Positions 8,351 through 17,727 of a stretch of DNA of 64,000 nucleotides are shown here, in pieces. The DNA is taken from positions 1,295,053 through 1,359,052 of the forward strand of contig KB904821.1 in assembly GCA_000380225.1 (NCBI GenBank), read 5' to 3'. A program made the translations under genes and the position numbers. Numbering within the stretch: position 1 is the first letter of the stretch; each line of letters begins with the position of its first letter. This stretch comes from a filamentous cyanobacterium ESFC-1 (lineage in GTDB: Bacteria > Cyanobacteriota > Cyanobacteriia > Cyanobacteriales > Spirulinaceae). The notes beneath the pieces were generated by a model, which was given only the letters and a program-made list of their open reading frames with translations, was not told the origin of the DNA and searched no databases.

Positions 8351-9232
8351 ATGACGGTACACCAAGAGACATTATGGCAGCGTTTTCTCGAACCGATCGC
8401 GAATGTGTTGATCGATCGCGACGAAATGAAACGTTTATCTGAAAGCATTGATTGGGAAGCCGAGGGCGATCGCCTCCGTAATCCCCAAGTTACTTATCCC
8501 GATTATTACCAATCTCAAAACTTCCACGGCATTGAAAAAGGATATCTCAATCCGGGGGCGGCGGTGACTTACGATCCGATTACCCAATATGCTTTACCCC
8601 CCAATGAAACCTGGTTGCGAGAAGATGCCATTAAAACCATTCAAGGCCAACCCCGGCGCATTTTAGACCTCGGTTGTGGGACGGGATCGACCACTTTATT
8701 ACTCAAACAAAAGTTTCCTTTCGCTGAAGTAATAGGTTTAGATTTGTCTCCTTATATGTTGGTGATGGCGGAGTATAAAGCCAAACAAGCCGGATTAGAA
8801 ATTCAATGGTTACACGGACTCGCAGAAGCCACCAACCTGCCTTCAGAATCCTTTGATGTGGTCACGGCTTCCCTATTATTCCACGAAACACCGAGCGCGA
8901 TCGCGATCGCCATTCTACGAGAGGCATTCCGCTTGCTCCAAGGCAACGGCCAGGTGATGATTTTTGATGGTAGCCAAGAAACCCTACGCCATACCGATTG
9001 GCTGACTGAGATTTTTGAAGAACCCTATATCAAAGATTATGCCCGTCATAGCGTCGATGCTTGGCTGGGTGCGACGGGTTTCGAGGCGGTTTATACGGAG
9101 TCGTTGTGGTGGACGAATCAAGTCTCTCATGGCATCAAACCCTTACCCACGGGGATGCGTCCTGTTCGTTATGCCGAAAATGTGATGGCCGATAGCATGG
9201 GAGTAGATGGCACTGCTCCTGCTTTTTCTTAG
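8351..9232 (+). CDS. Class I SAM-dependent methyltransferase
   Basis: 293 residues with a Rossmann-type methyltransferase core. Motif I ILDLGCGTGSTTLLL is near residues 104-118, followed by the acidic end of strand 2 (GLDLSPYMLVMA) and motif IV-like FDVVTASLLFHE. About 100 residues precede the core. The substrate is unknown. The start is the ATG fused to an STRR array. A hairpin lies 26 bp after the stop. Confidence 0.85.
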   Translation: MTVHQETLWQRFLEPIANVLIDRDEMKRLSESIDWEAEGDRLRNPQVTYPDYYQSQNFHGIEKGYLNPGAAVTYDPITQYALPPNETWLREDAIKTIQGQPRRILDLGCGTGSTTLLLKQKFPFAEVIGLDLSPYMLVMAEYKAKQAGLEIQWLHGLAEATNLPSESFDVVTASLLFHETPSAIAIAILREAFRLLQGNGQVMIFDGSQETLRHTDWLTEIFEEPYIKDYARHSVDAWLGATGFEAVYTESLWWTNQVSHGIKPLPTGMRPVRYAENVMADSMGVDGTAPAFS

Positions 9233-9258
9233 GAGCGAGGGGGCCTGCTTGACCTACG

Positions 9259-9282
9259 GCGTTTGCAAAATCAAGCAAACGC
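9259..9282 (+). terminator. Hairpin after the methyltransferase gene
   Basis: GCGTTTGC and GCAAACGC form a perfect 8-bp stem with an 8-nt loop. No strong T-run follows, so it may be a weak terminator or an RNA-stabilising structure. Confidence 0.45.
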
Positions 9283-9777
9283 TGAGGAATATTAATTCAT
9301 TTAGATTAGTCTGCGATTATTTTGCGAGGGAATGTATCCTATTTTACAAATATTCCCCCTAAAATCTTTATATTGTAGTGAATTAAACTGAATTTTATTG
9401 AAGCTTAATTTATTCTTTACGACCTGAAAATTTAGACCCTGGCTAAGGGTGTAAAGATAGTTTATAATGCAGTACAAAGTATAAGAAATCACAGGATTGA
9501 AGGCCGAGTTCTAAGGAAAACCCTGTTTATTTAATATTAATAAATAGCGATCGCACTCAGGACAAAGCAATCTTTTAGTAGTGGATTGATTATAAAACAT
9601 TATTTCAAACTTAATTTAAAACTATGCGATCGCCCCTCTTTCTTATGACAAAATTCTGTTAACTATCCCCGTGGCGATCGCCTACTTTCCGATCGAAAAT
9701 TAGTCCTATCGCCATTATCAGTAAAGTCCGATTCCGCCCTTTTTGCTAATTTAAGCTTGTGCCACAAAAAAGGAGTT
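9283..9777. other. AT-rich spacer without recognisable gene
   Basis: About 500 bp of AT-rich sequence with several HIP1 octamers. Short reading frames here show no protein-like composition. It probably contains the promoter of the downstream three-gene signalling operon, but I cannot assign one. Confidence 0.5.
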
Positions 9778-11670
9778 ATGAGTAATATCTTTCCTAATCC
9801 TACAATGACAGTAAATACAATTTTTGTAGTTGACGATAATCCTGTCAATTTAAAGGTATTATTTACTCTTTTGAAAGAATCAGGCTTTAAAGTATTAGTC
9901 GCAACCGATGGCGAAGATGCTTTAGAAAAACTAAAACATATTACCCCGGATTTAATTTTGCTTGATATTTCAATGCCAAAACTCGATGGTTTTGAAGTTT
10001 GCACTCGTTTCCAAGAAAATCCTAATACTCAAGATATTCCGGTTATTTTCTTAACCGCTTTAAACGACTTAGATAACAAACTGAAAGGATTAGCATTAGG
10101 GGCTGTTGACTTTATTTCTAAACCTTTCCAAAAACAAGAAGTGCTGAGTCGGATTTGTCTGCACCTCAAACTCAGTCAACTGCAAAAAACCCTCAAACAT
10201 CGAAACCAACGTTTGCAAAGTGAAGTTGCGGCGCGAGAAACTGCCGAAGCTGAATTAGTTGAACTCAATCAAAAACTAGAACAACGGGTAAAAAAGCGCA
10301 CCCAAGCCCTATCTCAAGCGATTCAAAAACTCGAAAGTCAAACCCAAAAACTCCATTATCAAGCGAATCACGATTTACTCACAACTCTACCCAATCGCGC
10401 TTATTTTATGGAATTTTTACAAGAAATGCTGGAAACCAAGGCGGAAACTTGGGCGATTTTGTGGTTAGATTTAGATGATTTCAAAAAAGTTAACGATAGT
10501 TTTGGTCATATTGTGGGGGATCAACTATTACAAAAAGTAGCCCAGCGCTTGCAATCTAGCTTAGGCGATCGCGCCATAATTGCGCGTTTAGGGGGAGATG
10601 AATTTGCGATTTTACTGCCCTACAATCCCGCCGTTGATTCCTTAGACGATCTCGCTCAAAACCTCCTTGCTCGACTCAAGGAACCCTTTACCATACAACA
10701 CTATATCCTGACGGTAAATGCCAGCATCGGTATTATTAGCTCGATTGCTTCGTATCAAAAATCAGCCTGTTTGTTAAAAGATGCAGACTGCGCTTTGCAT
10801 CATACCAAAGCCCAAAATAAAGGCCAGTATGCCATTTTAACCCCTTGTTTAAAAGCTCAATTCGCCGAGCGTCAGCAACTCGAAACCGATCTTTATTGGG
10901 GCATAGAACGGGAAGAATTTTGTTTGCATTATCAACCCATTTTTTCTTTAGATACGCAGCAATTAATCGGTTTTGAAGCTTTAATTCGTTGGCAACATCC
11001 CGATAAAGGTTTGATTCCTCCTAATAAATTTATTCCTTTAGCGGAAGAAACCGGGATGGTGCAAAAAATTGATCTTTGGGCGATTCAAACAGCTTGTCAA
11101 CAAATGCGAGCCTGGAAAAACCTTTTTCAACTCAATTCTAATTTGAGCGTTAGTGTTAACTATTCGAGTGTGAAAATTCAGTTTTTAGAAGAACTCCAAA
11201 ACATTAACTGGTCAGAAATTTTACAGGATTTATCTCCTCAAAATCTAAAAATCGAAATCACCGAAAGGGGATATTGGGAAGCAGGACAAGCGGGAACCGC
11301 AGTTTTAGAATTTTTAGCGAATTGTGGTATTGAGTTGTGTATCGATGACTTTGGGACGGGGTTTTCGTCTCTTAGTCGTTTGCACGAATTTCCAGCCCAG
11401 TTTATTAAAATCGATCGTTCCTTTGTGCAACGTCTAGCCCCCAATTCCAAGGGATTAGCGATCGCCAAAACCATTCTTAATCTTACCCACGATCTCAATA
11501 TGAAGGCGATCGCAGAAGGGATTGAAACTCAAGAACAACTCGAAATTTTACAAGGTTTAAACTGTGATTGTGGCCAGGGTTATTTTCTGTCAAAGCCGTT
11601 AGACGTAGCGACAGTAACACAAGTTTTGTCAACCTATTTCCCTGCTAATCAAAAATTAAACTATGCCTGA
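9778..11670 (+). CDS. Response regulator with GGDEF and EAL domains
   Basis: 630 residues. An N-terminal receiver (about residues 10-125) has the phosphoacceptor context LILLDISMPKLDGFE. A coiled-coil linker leads to a GGDEF domain with intact RLGGDEF, then a C-terminal EAL domain with FEALIRW, EITE, DDFGTGFSS and AEGIE. Both catalytic signatures look intact, so it could make and degrade cyclic di-GMP. The RxxD inhibitory site is not seen before GGDEF. The ATG at 9778 follows AGGAG very closely; the ATG at 9805 is an alternative start. Its last 8 bases overlap the next gene. Confidence 0.93.
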   Translation: MSNIFPNPTMTVNTIFVVDDNPVNLKVLFTLLKESGFKVLVATDGEDALEKLKHITPDLILLDISMPKLDGFEVCTRFQENPNTQDIPVIFLTALNDLDNKLKGLALGAVDFISKPFQKQEVLSRICLHLKLSQLQKTLKHRNQRLQSEVAARETAEAELVELNQKLEQRVKKRTQALSQAIQKLESQTQKLHYQANHDLLTTLPNRAYFMEFLQEMLETKAETWAILWLDLDDFKKVNDSFGHIVGDQLLQKVAQRLQSSLGDRAIIARLGGDEFAILLPYNPAVDSLDDLAQNLLARLKEPFTIQHYILTVNASIGIISSIASYQKSACLLKDADCALHHTKAQNKGQYAILTPCLKAQFAERQQLETDLYWGIEREEFCLHYQPIFSLDTQQLIGFEALIRWQHPDKGLIPPNKFIPLAEETGMVQKIDLWAIQTACQQMRAWKNLFQLNSNLSVSVNYSSVKIQFLEELQNINWSEILQDLSPQNLKIEITERGYWEAGQAGTAVLEFLANCGIELCIDDFGTGFSSLSRLHEFPAQFIKIDRSFVQRLAPNSKGLAIAKTILNLTHDLNMKAIAEGIETQEQLEILQGLNCDCGQGYFLSKPLDVATVTQVLSTYFPANQKLNYA

Positions 11671-12991
11671 AACCCCAAGCTCAACTATTCTTTTAGTCGA
11701 AGATAATCCCACCAATCTCAAGGTTATTTTTGGTTTTCTGCGAGACTCTGGATTTCGAGTTTTGGTGGCTCGTAACGGCGAAGATGCCCTACAAAAACTC
11801 CTCGAAATTATCCCCGATTTGATTTTGCTTGATGTAATGATGCCGGGAATTGATGGCTTTGAAACTTGCCGTCGTCTCAAAGCAAATCCCAAAACTCAGG
11901 ATATTCCAGTCATTTTTATGACGGCTTTGGCTGATGTCGAAAAGAAGATGAAAGGTTTTGAGTTAGGAGCCGTGGATTATATTACTAAACCCTTTCAACA
12001 AGCGGAAGTATTAGCCCGAGTCAAGCTCCATTTAAAACTGTGTTTTTTGAATTGTGAATTAGCTCAAAAAAGTCGAAAACTTAGTCAAGTTAATCTCGAT
12101 CTTGAAGCCAAAATTGCGGAGAAAACGCAGCGACTACAATCGATGCAAGCCCAACTCATTTTACAAGAAAAAATGTCTTCGTTGGGGGCATTAGTCGCGG
12201 GGATCGCCCATGAAATCAATAATCCTGTGGGTTTTATTTCAGGGAATCTAGAGCCTGCTTCTGAATATGCGCGGGACTTGATTGACTTAATAGAACTCTA
12301 TCAACAGTATTATCCCGATCCGGTTCCTGAAATTCAAGCAAAAGTTGAAGAAATTGATTTTGAATATATTAGCGAGGACTTTCTTCAGTTAATTCAATCC
12401 CTCAAAGCCGGAACCGATCGCATTACCGAAATCAGTCGTTCGATGCGGACATTTTCGCGAGCCGATCGCAACTATCGTCAGCTTTTCGATTTGCACGAAG
12501 GGCTAGAAAGTACCTTATTAATTTTAAAACAACGCCTAAAAGCCAATGGCGATCGCCCAGAAATCCAAGTGATTAAAAACTACGGCGATATCCCCGAAAT
12601 TAATGGTTTTCCGGGGCAACTCAATCAAGTCTTTATGAACTTGCTGGCGAATAGTATTGATGCCCTCGATGAAAAAAGTCTCAACCGCAGTTATGACGAG
12701 TTAGAAAGCGATCCTAATCAAATCGCGATCGCGACTCGTCTCAATCCTGCTCAAAACCAAGTCATTATCGAAATTAGCGACAACGGCATTGGTATGCCCC
12801 CAGAAATTCAACAACAAGTCTTCGAGCATTTATTCACCACCAAACCCGTCGGTAAAGGAACCGGGTTAGGACTCACCATAGCCCGTCAAGCCATTGTCGA
12901 AAGTCACCAAGGGGAGATTGCCGTCACTTCTGCCCCCGGACAAGGTACGACTTTTTGTTTAAAACTACCCCTAGGAGAAACATTGCAATGA
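11663..12991 (+). CDS. Receiver-histidine kinase hybrid
   Basis: 442 residues: an N-terminal receiver (about 6-122; LILLDVMMPGIDGFE), a coiled coil, a dimerisation domain with the H-box GIAHEINNPVGF, and an ATPase domain with N-box FMNLLANSIDAL and G-boxes DNGIGM and GKGTGLGL. This REC-first arrangement is common in cyanobacterial phosphorelays. The start codon overlaps the end of the GGDEF-EAL gene (ATGCCTGA), and the stop overlaps the next ATG (ATGA), so the three genes are translationally coupled. Confidence 0.93.
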   Translation: MPETPSSTILLVEDNPTNLKVIFGFLRDSGFRVLVARNGEDALQKLLEIIPDLILLDVMMPGIDGFETCRRLKANPKTQDIPVIFMTALADVEKKMKGFELGAVDYITKPFQQAEVLARVKLHLKLCFLNCELAQKSRKLSQVNLDLEAKIAEKTQRLQSMQAQLILQEKMSSLGALVAGIAHEINNPVGFISGNLEPASEYARDLIDLIELYQQYYPDPVPEIQAKVEEIDFEYISEDFLQLIQSLKAGTDRITEISRSMRTFSRADRNYRQLFDLHEGLESTLLILKQRLKANGDRPEIQVIKNYGDIPEINGFPGQLNQVFMNLLANSIDALDEKSLNRSYDELESDPNQIAIATRLNPAQNQVIIEISDNGIGMPPEIQQQVFEHLFTTKPVGKGTGLGLTIARQAIVESHQGEIAVTSAPGQGTTFCLKLPLGETLQ

Positions 12992-15900
12992 TTTCTGGCT
13001 CAAAGCAATCTGGGCTGAGTGTTCAATATATGCTGAAATTGCTCAGTGTTGTGCTGATTTATGTCATTTTAGGGCGTTTTTCCTATTCTTTCGTCGTGTT
13101 ATCCGGTAATGTCGCCGCAATTTGGCCCGCTTCTGGCGTAATGTTAGCGGTGACTTGGCGGGGGGGTTATCGCTTCTTACCCGCCATCTTTTGCGGTGTT
13201 GTCATCCTCAATGCTTTCTGGGGAGTGACAACAGGACTGGAATGGGTATTGCAAAGCTTGGGATTTGCGATCGCCAACCTCACTGAAGCCAGTGTTGGGG
13301 CTTATCTCGGACGGCGTTTTATCGGGACTAAAACTTGGCTCAACGATCCGAAATGTCTCCTCAAGTTTGTCTTGGGGGCGGTAATATTGAGTCCCCTGCT
13401 GGGTGCGACAATCGCCACTTTGACTTTATTGACGATCGGACTGATTTCTAGGGAGGATGTGGGAATAACCTGGCTGACTTGGTGGTTATCCAATGGGATT
13501 GGCATTCTCATCTTTACGCCGATTTTAATGGTTTGGACGCAGAAAGACCCCGATCTCCAAAGGCAACACCATCCCCGGCAAACAATAGAAACCGCTTTAG
13601 TCTTTAGTTTGTTGCTGGTTTTGAACGGGATTGCTTTTCTGGGCAGTCAGCCGATTGAGTATGCGATTGTGATGCCCTTGATTTGGGCGGCTTTTCGCCT
13701 TAATGGACGGACTGTGACCCTGTTGGTGACTTTCTGCGTCACCTTTGCTATTTTGACCACAGTTCAAGAATACGGCGTTTTTGCTACGAAATTTCAGATC
13801 GTGGACTCGTCTTTAGAATTGCTGCTGTTGTTGCAGTCCTTTGTGGGTAGTATCGCCTTGAGTACCTATTTCTTGTTTGCCGCCGCCAGCCAAAATCGCC
13901 GGGTACAAACGCAACTCAAACAAGCCAATCAACAACTCCAAACCAACGTCGAGGAGCAAACCCAATCCCTGAGAATCAGCGAGGAGCGCTTTTATGCGAT
14001 CGCGGCTCAAATTCCCAGCGCCATCTATCACTGCACCTATGAAAATGGCAATTGGAATATGGATTATATCAGCGATCGCATTATAGACATTGCCGGGGTA
14101 AGTGCCGAAGCCGTGAGCGAGAATATGTTTAACTTTGTCGAGCGTCTTCACCCCGACGATTGCCAAGAATATCTTAACTCCCTCAATGCTGCCGTTACCG
14201 CCGAAAGTAACTGGCATCACGAATGCCGCGTGATTAAACCCAACAATGAAGTGCGGTGGCTGCAAGCCGATGCGACCGTATCTCGCTCAGTTTCGGGGAA
14301 ATTGTCTTATTATGGGGCGATCGCGGATATTAGCGATCGCGTTTTAGCCCAAAATAACCTCGAACAAAAAAACGTTGTTCTGAGCAATCACAACTGGATA
14401 CTCGCTCAACTCGCCGCCGACAGCGAACTGCGTTATGGAGATTTGAGCCTTAGTATCCCCAAACTTACGCAAACCTGCGCCAGAACCTTAAAAGTCGAGC
14501 GAGTCAGCATTTGGTTTAATACCAAAGAGAGCATTTGGCAATGTTTAGATGTCTACTCCATCAGTCGCGATCGCCACAGCCTCGAATCCGAGTTAAACAT
14601 GAGGCACTATCCCCAATATCTCCAAGCCCTACAAACTGAAGAAAGCCTAGCCATTGACGATGTTGCCCGCGATCCCCGTTGCGACGAACTGCGCCCAGAC
14701 TATATCATTCCCCTGGATATCACGGCGATGCTCGAAATTCCCCTACGCCGAAATAAACGCATTGTGGGGGTTTTGTGCTTAGAACACACCCAAACGCCGC
14801 GACAATGGACGATGGAAGAAGAAAGCTTTGCGCGATCGCTCGGCAACCTCGTCATTCTCGCCCTCGAAGCCGCCCAACGCCGCCAAGTGGAAATGGAGTT
14901 GCGGGACTCCGAACAAAAATATCGCACCCTTTACGACAGCTTACAAGATGCGGTGATGATCCTCGATGAAGCGGGCTTTATTAACTGCAACCAAACCACC
15001 GTTGAGTTATTTGGCTACGACACCGCCGAAGAAATTACTAACAAACATCCCAGCGAACTTTCCCCCCCCCATCAAGCCGACGGCACAGATTCGATGACTG
15101 CTGCTGCCGCCAAAATTCAACAAGCCTACGAACAAGGGACGCAACGGTTTGAATGGTGGCATCAACGACGGGATGGGACACTCTTTACCGCCGACGTTTG
15201 GTTAACTGCCGTAGATTGGGACGATCGCCCGGTCATTCAAGCCATTGTGCGGGATATTAGCGAGCGCAAACGACAAGAAGAAGCCTTGCGTCTGATTGTC
15301 CAAGGCACCGCTTCAGTCACGGGTCGCGCCTTTTTCCAAGCCCTTGTCGGCAACCTTGCCCAAGTCTTGCAAGTGCGTTATGCCATGATTGCTGAAATCA
15401 CCCCAGATCGCGATCGCGCCCGCACTCTAGCAGTATGGAACAATAATGAATTTAACGATAACTTTGAATACGACTTAGCCGGGACTCCCTGTGAAAATGT
15501 GGTGCAGGGAAATCAAAGCTGTTTGTATGGCGATCGCGTCGTCGAACTTTTCCCCGACGACTTCTACTTACAAGCATGGCAAATTCGGGGTTATTGGGGC
15601 ATTCCCCTACAATCTATGACCGGGGAGGCGATCGGCATTTTAACCGTTTTAGATACCCAACCCATCGAAACCAATAACACCCTCAAATCCATTTTCCAAA
15701 TCTTTGCGGCCCGAGGTGGGGCTGAGTTAGAACGAGTCGCCACCGCCAGATACCTCGAAACTGCCAAAGAAACCGCCGAAGTCGCCAGCCAAGCCAAAAG
15801 CGAGTTTTTAGCCAACATGAGTCACGAACTCCGCACCCCCCTCAATGGCATCCTCGGCTATACCCAAATCATGCAGCAAGCCCCGAACCTCAACGATCAT

Positions 15901-17166
15901 CGCCAAGGCGTTACCATCATCAATCAATGCGGCACACACCTACTCAATCTCATCGAAGACATCCTCGATTTAGCCAAAATTGAAGCCCGTCGCCTCGAAC
16001 TTTACGATCGTGATTTTCATTTGCCTTCCTTTTTACTCAGTGTGGTGGAAATGACTCGCATCCGCGCCGAACAAAAGGATATTGAGTTTGAATATATCTG
16101 CGACCCCGATATTCCTCCAGGGATTTGTGCCGATGAGAAACGCTTGCGGCAAGTGTTGATTAATTTACTCGGGAATGCCGTCAAGTTTACCCATCAAGGC
16201 AGCGTTACCTTTACGGTATTGGTGACGAATCGCGATTTCGATCGATCGCCGCCGACAGTAGGCTTGCGTTTTGCGATTCGGGATACCGGAGTCGGGATGT
16301 CCCCCAAAGACCTCGATACTATTTTCCAACCCTTTGAACAAGTAGGGTCAAAAGCGGCGCGATCCCAAGGAACAGGACTGGGTTTAGCGATTGTGCGAGA
16401 AATCGTCCAGAAAATGGGCAGTGAGATACAAGTTAGTAGCGCCCCAGGTGAGGGGAGTCAGTTTGAGTTTGAAGTGGAGTTTGCCATCGCAACCGAATGG
16501 GCGAGTCAGAGTTATCAAAGCGAGATTGGCACGATTATCGGCTACGAGGAACCCCGCCGCAAAATCGCGATCGTCGATGATAAAGAAATTAATCACGCCA
16601 TCTTACTCGAAATGCTCAAGCCCCTCGGCTTTGAATGTGCCACAGCTTTCGATGGTGCCGCCGGTTTAGAAATGATTGAGAGTTTTCAGCCGGATTTGGT
16701 GATTGTAGACTTGGTAATGCCCAAACTAGATGGTTACGCTTTGATTCGTCAGTTGAGGCAAAAACAGATTAATATTCCCGTAATTGCTTCGAGTGCCAGT
16801 GTCTTGAATCGCGATCGCATCTCGGCTTTTGAAGCGGGGTGCAATGACTTTTTGCCCAAACCTGTCGAAGTCAGCCAATTATTATCCCTGTTACGTCACT
16901 ATCTCCAACTTCAGTGGATTTACCAACCCGAAATCCGCGAAACCCCCCCAGAGATAGATGCGGGTGAATGGCATATTCCCCCACAAAATAGCCTCCAACG
17001 CCTCCACGCCGCCGCCATTATTGGCGATATCGAACAAATCGAAGCCGAAGCCCAAAGGTTACAAACCACCGATGACCAGTATTTGGCCTTTGCTCAGAAA
17101 ATTTTAGATTTGGCTGAAAATTTCGACGATCGCGGCATTCTCAAAATAATTGAGCCATATCTTTAA
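12988..17166 (+). CDS. MASE1-PAS-GAF-PAS-GAF hybrid histidine kinase
   Basis: 1392 residues. Approximate order: MASE1 multi-pass membrane sensor (1-300), coiled coil, PAS (329-450), GAF (470-628), PAS (640-760), GAF (767-920), HisKA with NMSHELRTPLNG (about 945), HATPase (1047-1167), receiver with IVDLVMPKLDGY (1190-1305), and a helical tail of about 85 residues. The ATG at 12988 overlaps the previous stop as ATGA; an in-frame start 11 codons upstream is rejected. It is probably the membrane sensor feeding the two receivers encoded upstream; the signal is unknown. No HPt domain is recognised. Confidence 0.92.
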   Translation: MISGSKQSGLSVQYMLKLLSVVLIYVILGRFSYSFVVLSGNVAAIWPASGVMLAVTWRGGYRFLPAIFCGVVILNAFWGVTTGLEWVLQSLGFAIANLTEASVGAYLGRRFIGTKTWLNDPKCLLKFVLGAVILSPLLGATIATLTLLTIGLISREDVGITWLTWWLSNGIGILIFTPILMVWTQKDPDLQRQHHPRQTIETALVFSLLLVLNGIAFLGSQPIEYAIVMPLIWAAFRLNGRTVTLLVTFCVTFAILTTVQEYGVFATKFQIVDSSLELLLLLQSFVGSIALSTYFLFAAASQNRRVQTQLKQANQQLQTNVEEQTQSLRISEERFYAIAAQIPSAIYHCTYENGNWNMDYISDRIIDIAGVSAEAVSENMFNFVERLHPDDCQEYLNSLNAAVTAESNWHHECRVIKPNNEVRWLQADATVSRSVSGKLSYYGAIADISDRVLAQNNLEQKNVVLSNHNWILAQLAADSELRYGDLSLSIPKLTQTCARTLKVERVSIWFNTKESIWQCLDVYSISRDRHSLESELNMRHYPQYLQALQTEESLAIDDVARDPRCDELRPDYIIPLDITAMLEIPLRRNKRIVGVLCLEHTQTPRQWTMEEESFARSLGNLVILALEAAQRRQVEMELRDSEQKYRTLYDSLQDAVMILDEAGFINCNQTTVELFGYDTAEEITNKHPSELSPPHQADGTDSMTAAAAKIQQAYEQGTQRFEWWHQRRDGTLFTADVWLTAVDWDDRPVIQAIVRDISERKRQEEALRLIVQGTASVTGRAFFQALVGNLAQVLQVRYAMIAEITPDRDRARTLAVWNNNEFNDNFEYDLAGTPCENVVQGNQSCLYGDRVVELFPDDFYLQAWQIRGYWGIPLQSMTGEAIGILTVLDTQPIETNNTLKSIFQIFAARGGAELERVATARYLETAKETAEVASQAKSEFLANMSHELRTPLNGILGYTQIMQQAPNLNDHRQGVTIINQCGTHLLNLIEDILDLAKIEARRLELYDRDFHLPSFLLSVVEMTRIRAEQKDIEFEYICDPDIPPGICADEKRLRQVLINLLGNAVKFTHQGSVTFTVLVTNRDFDRSPPTVGLRFAIRDTGVGMSPKDLDTIFQPFEQVGSKAARSQGTGLGLAIVREIVQKMGSEIQVSSAPGEGSQFEFEVEFAIATEWASQSYQSEIGTIIGYEEPRRKIAIVDDKEINHAILLEMLKPLGFECATAFDGAAGLEMIESFQPDLVIVDLVMPKLDGYALIRQLRQKQINIPVIASSASVLNRDRISAFEAGCNDFLPKPVEVSQLLSLLRHYLQLQWIYQPEIRETPPEIDAGEWHIPPQNSLQRLHAAAIIGDIEQIEAEAQRLQTTDDQYLAFAQKILDLAENFDDRGILKIIEPYL

Positions 17167-17361
17167 GAAAATCTTAAAAATCTTCTACAATGAGTTGACA
17201 AATAGCCTATCACCCCCTTATAGCCGTAATTACTTGCAAAGCTTTTTCAAGATTTGATGAAGTTTGCCCCCCATCTCCGCAAATTTATTGATAAAAATTG
17301 CGAAAACTGCCTCGCCCAAGGCCATAACTAACTAAATCTTTTGGGTAAGGAAAAATCAAAA

Positions 17362-17727
17362 ATGCTATTAATTCAAGACATCGTTAGACAAGCCTTATCG
17401 ACAGGGTGGTTATCCTACGAAGCCGAACAACACCTGAGAACCCGACTACAAAGCCGCTACACCAATGAAGATTTTGCCGCCTTTATGAAGCTACAACGGG
17501 CAGTGATGCGCGGTCATGTCAAACAGGAAACCCGCGAACACCACAGACATTCTAAGGCCGAAAACTCTTTTCCCACACTGCCAGATAAAGGCGATCGCGC
17601 CGATCGCGCTGAATCATTCCCCGGAAATCTCCTACTGAAAAAGACCGCAAATCGGTTTGACGATTGTAAACCGCTTCTAAACTTTGCTGCGGAACAGTCC
17701 CCAAATTGCCCCCCAGTAGCGCCTTGA
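17362..17727 (+). CDS. Small conserved cyanobacterial protein with run-on C-terminus
   Basis: 121 residues as read. The first ~60 (MLLIQDIVRQALSTGWLSYE to LQRAVMRGHVKQETRE) are a helical domain I recognise as a common short cyanobacterial protein of unknown function, usually about 60-70 residues. The remaining ~60 residues are read antisense to the last codons of the convergent kinase gene (overlap 17552-17727), and look like non-native sequence after loss of a stop codon. The ATG at 17362 is preceded by AAGGA 11 nt upstream. An in-frame TTG 7 codons earlier is less likely. Confidence 0.65.
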   Translation: MLLIQDIVRQALSTGWLSYEAEQHLRTRLQSRYTNEDFAAFMKLQRAVMRGHVKQETREHHRHSKAENSFPTLPDKGDRADRAESFPGNLLLKKTANRFDDCKPLLNFAAEQSPNCPPVAP

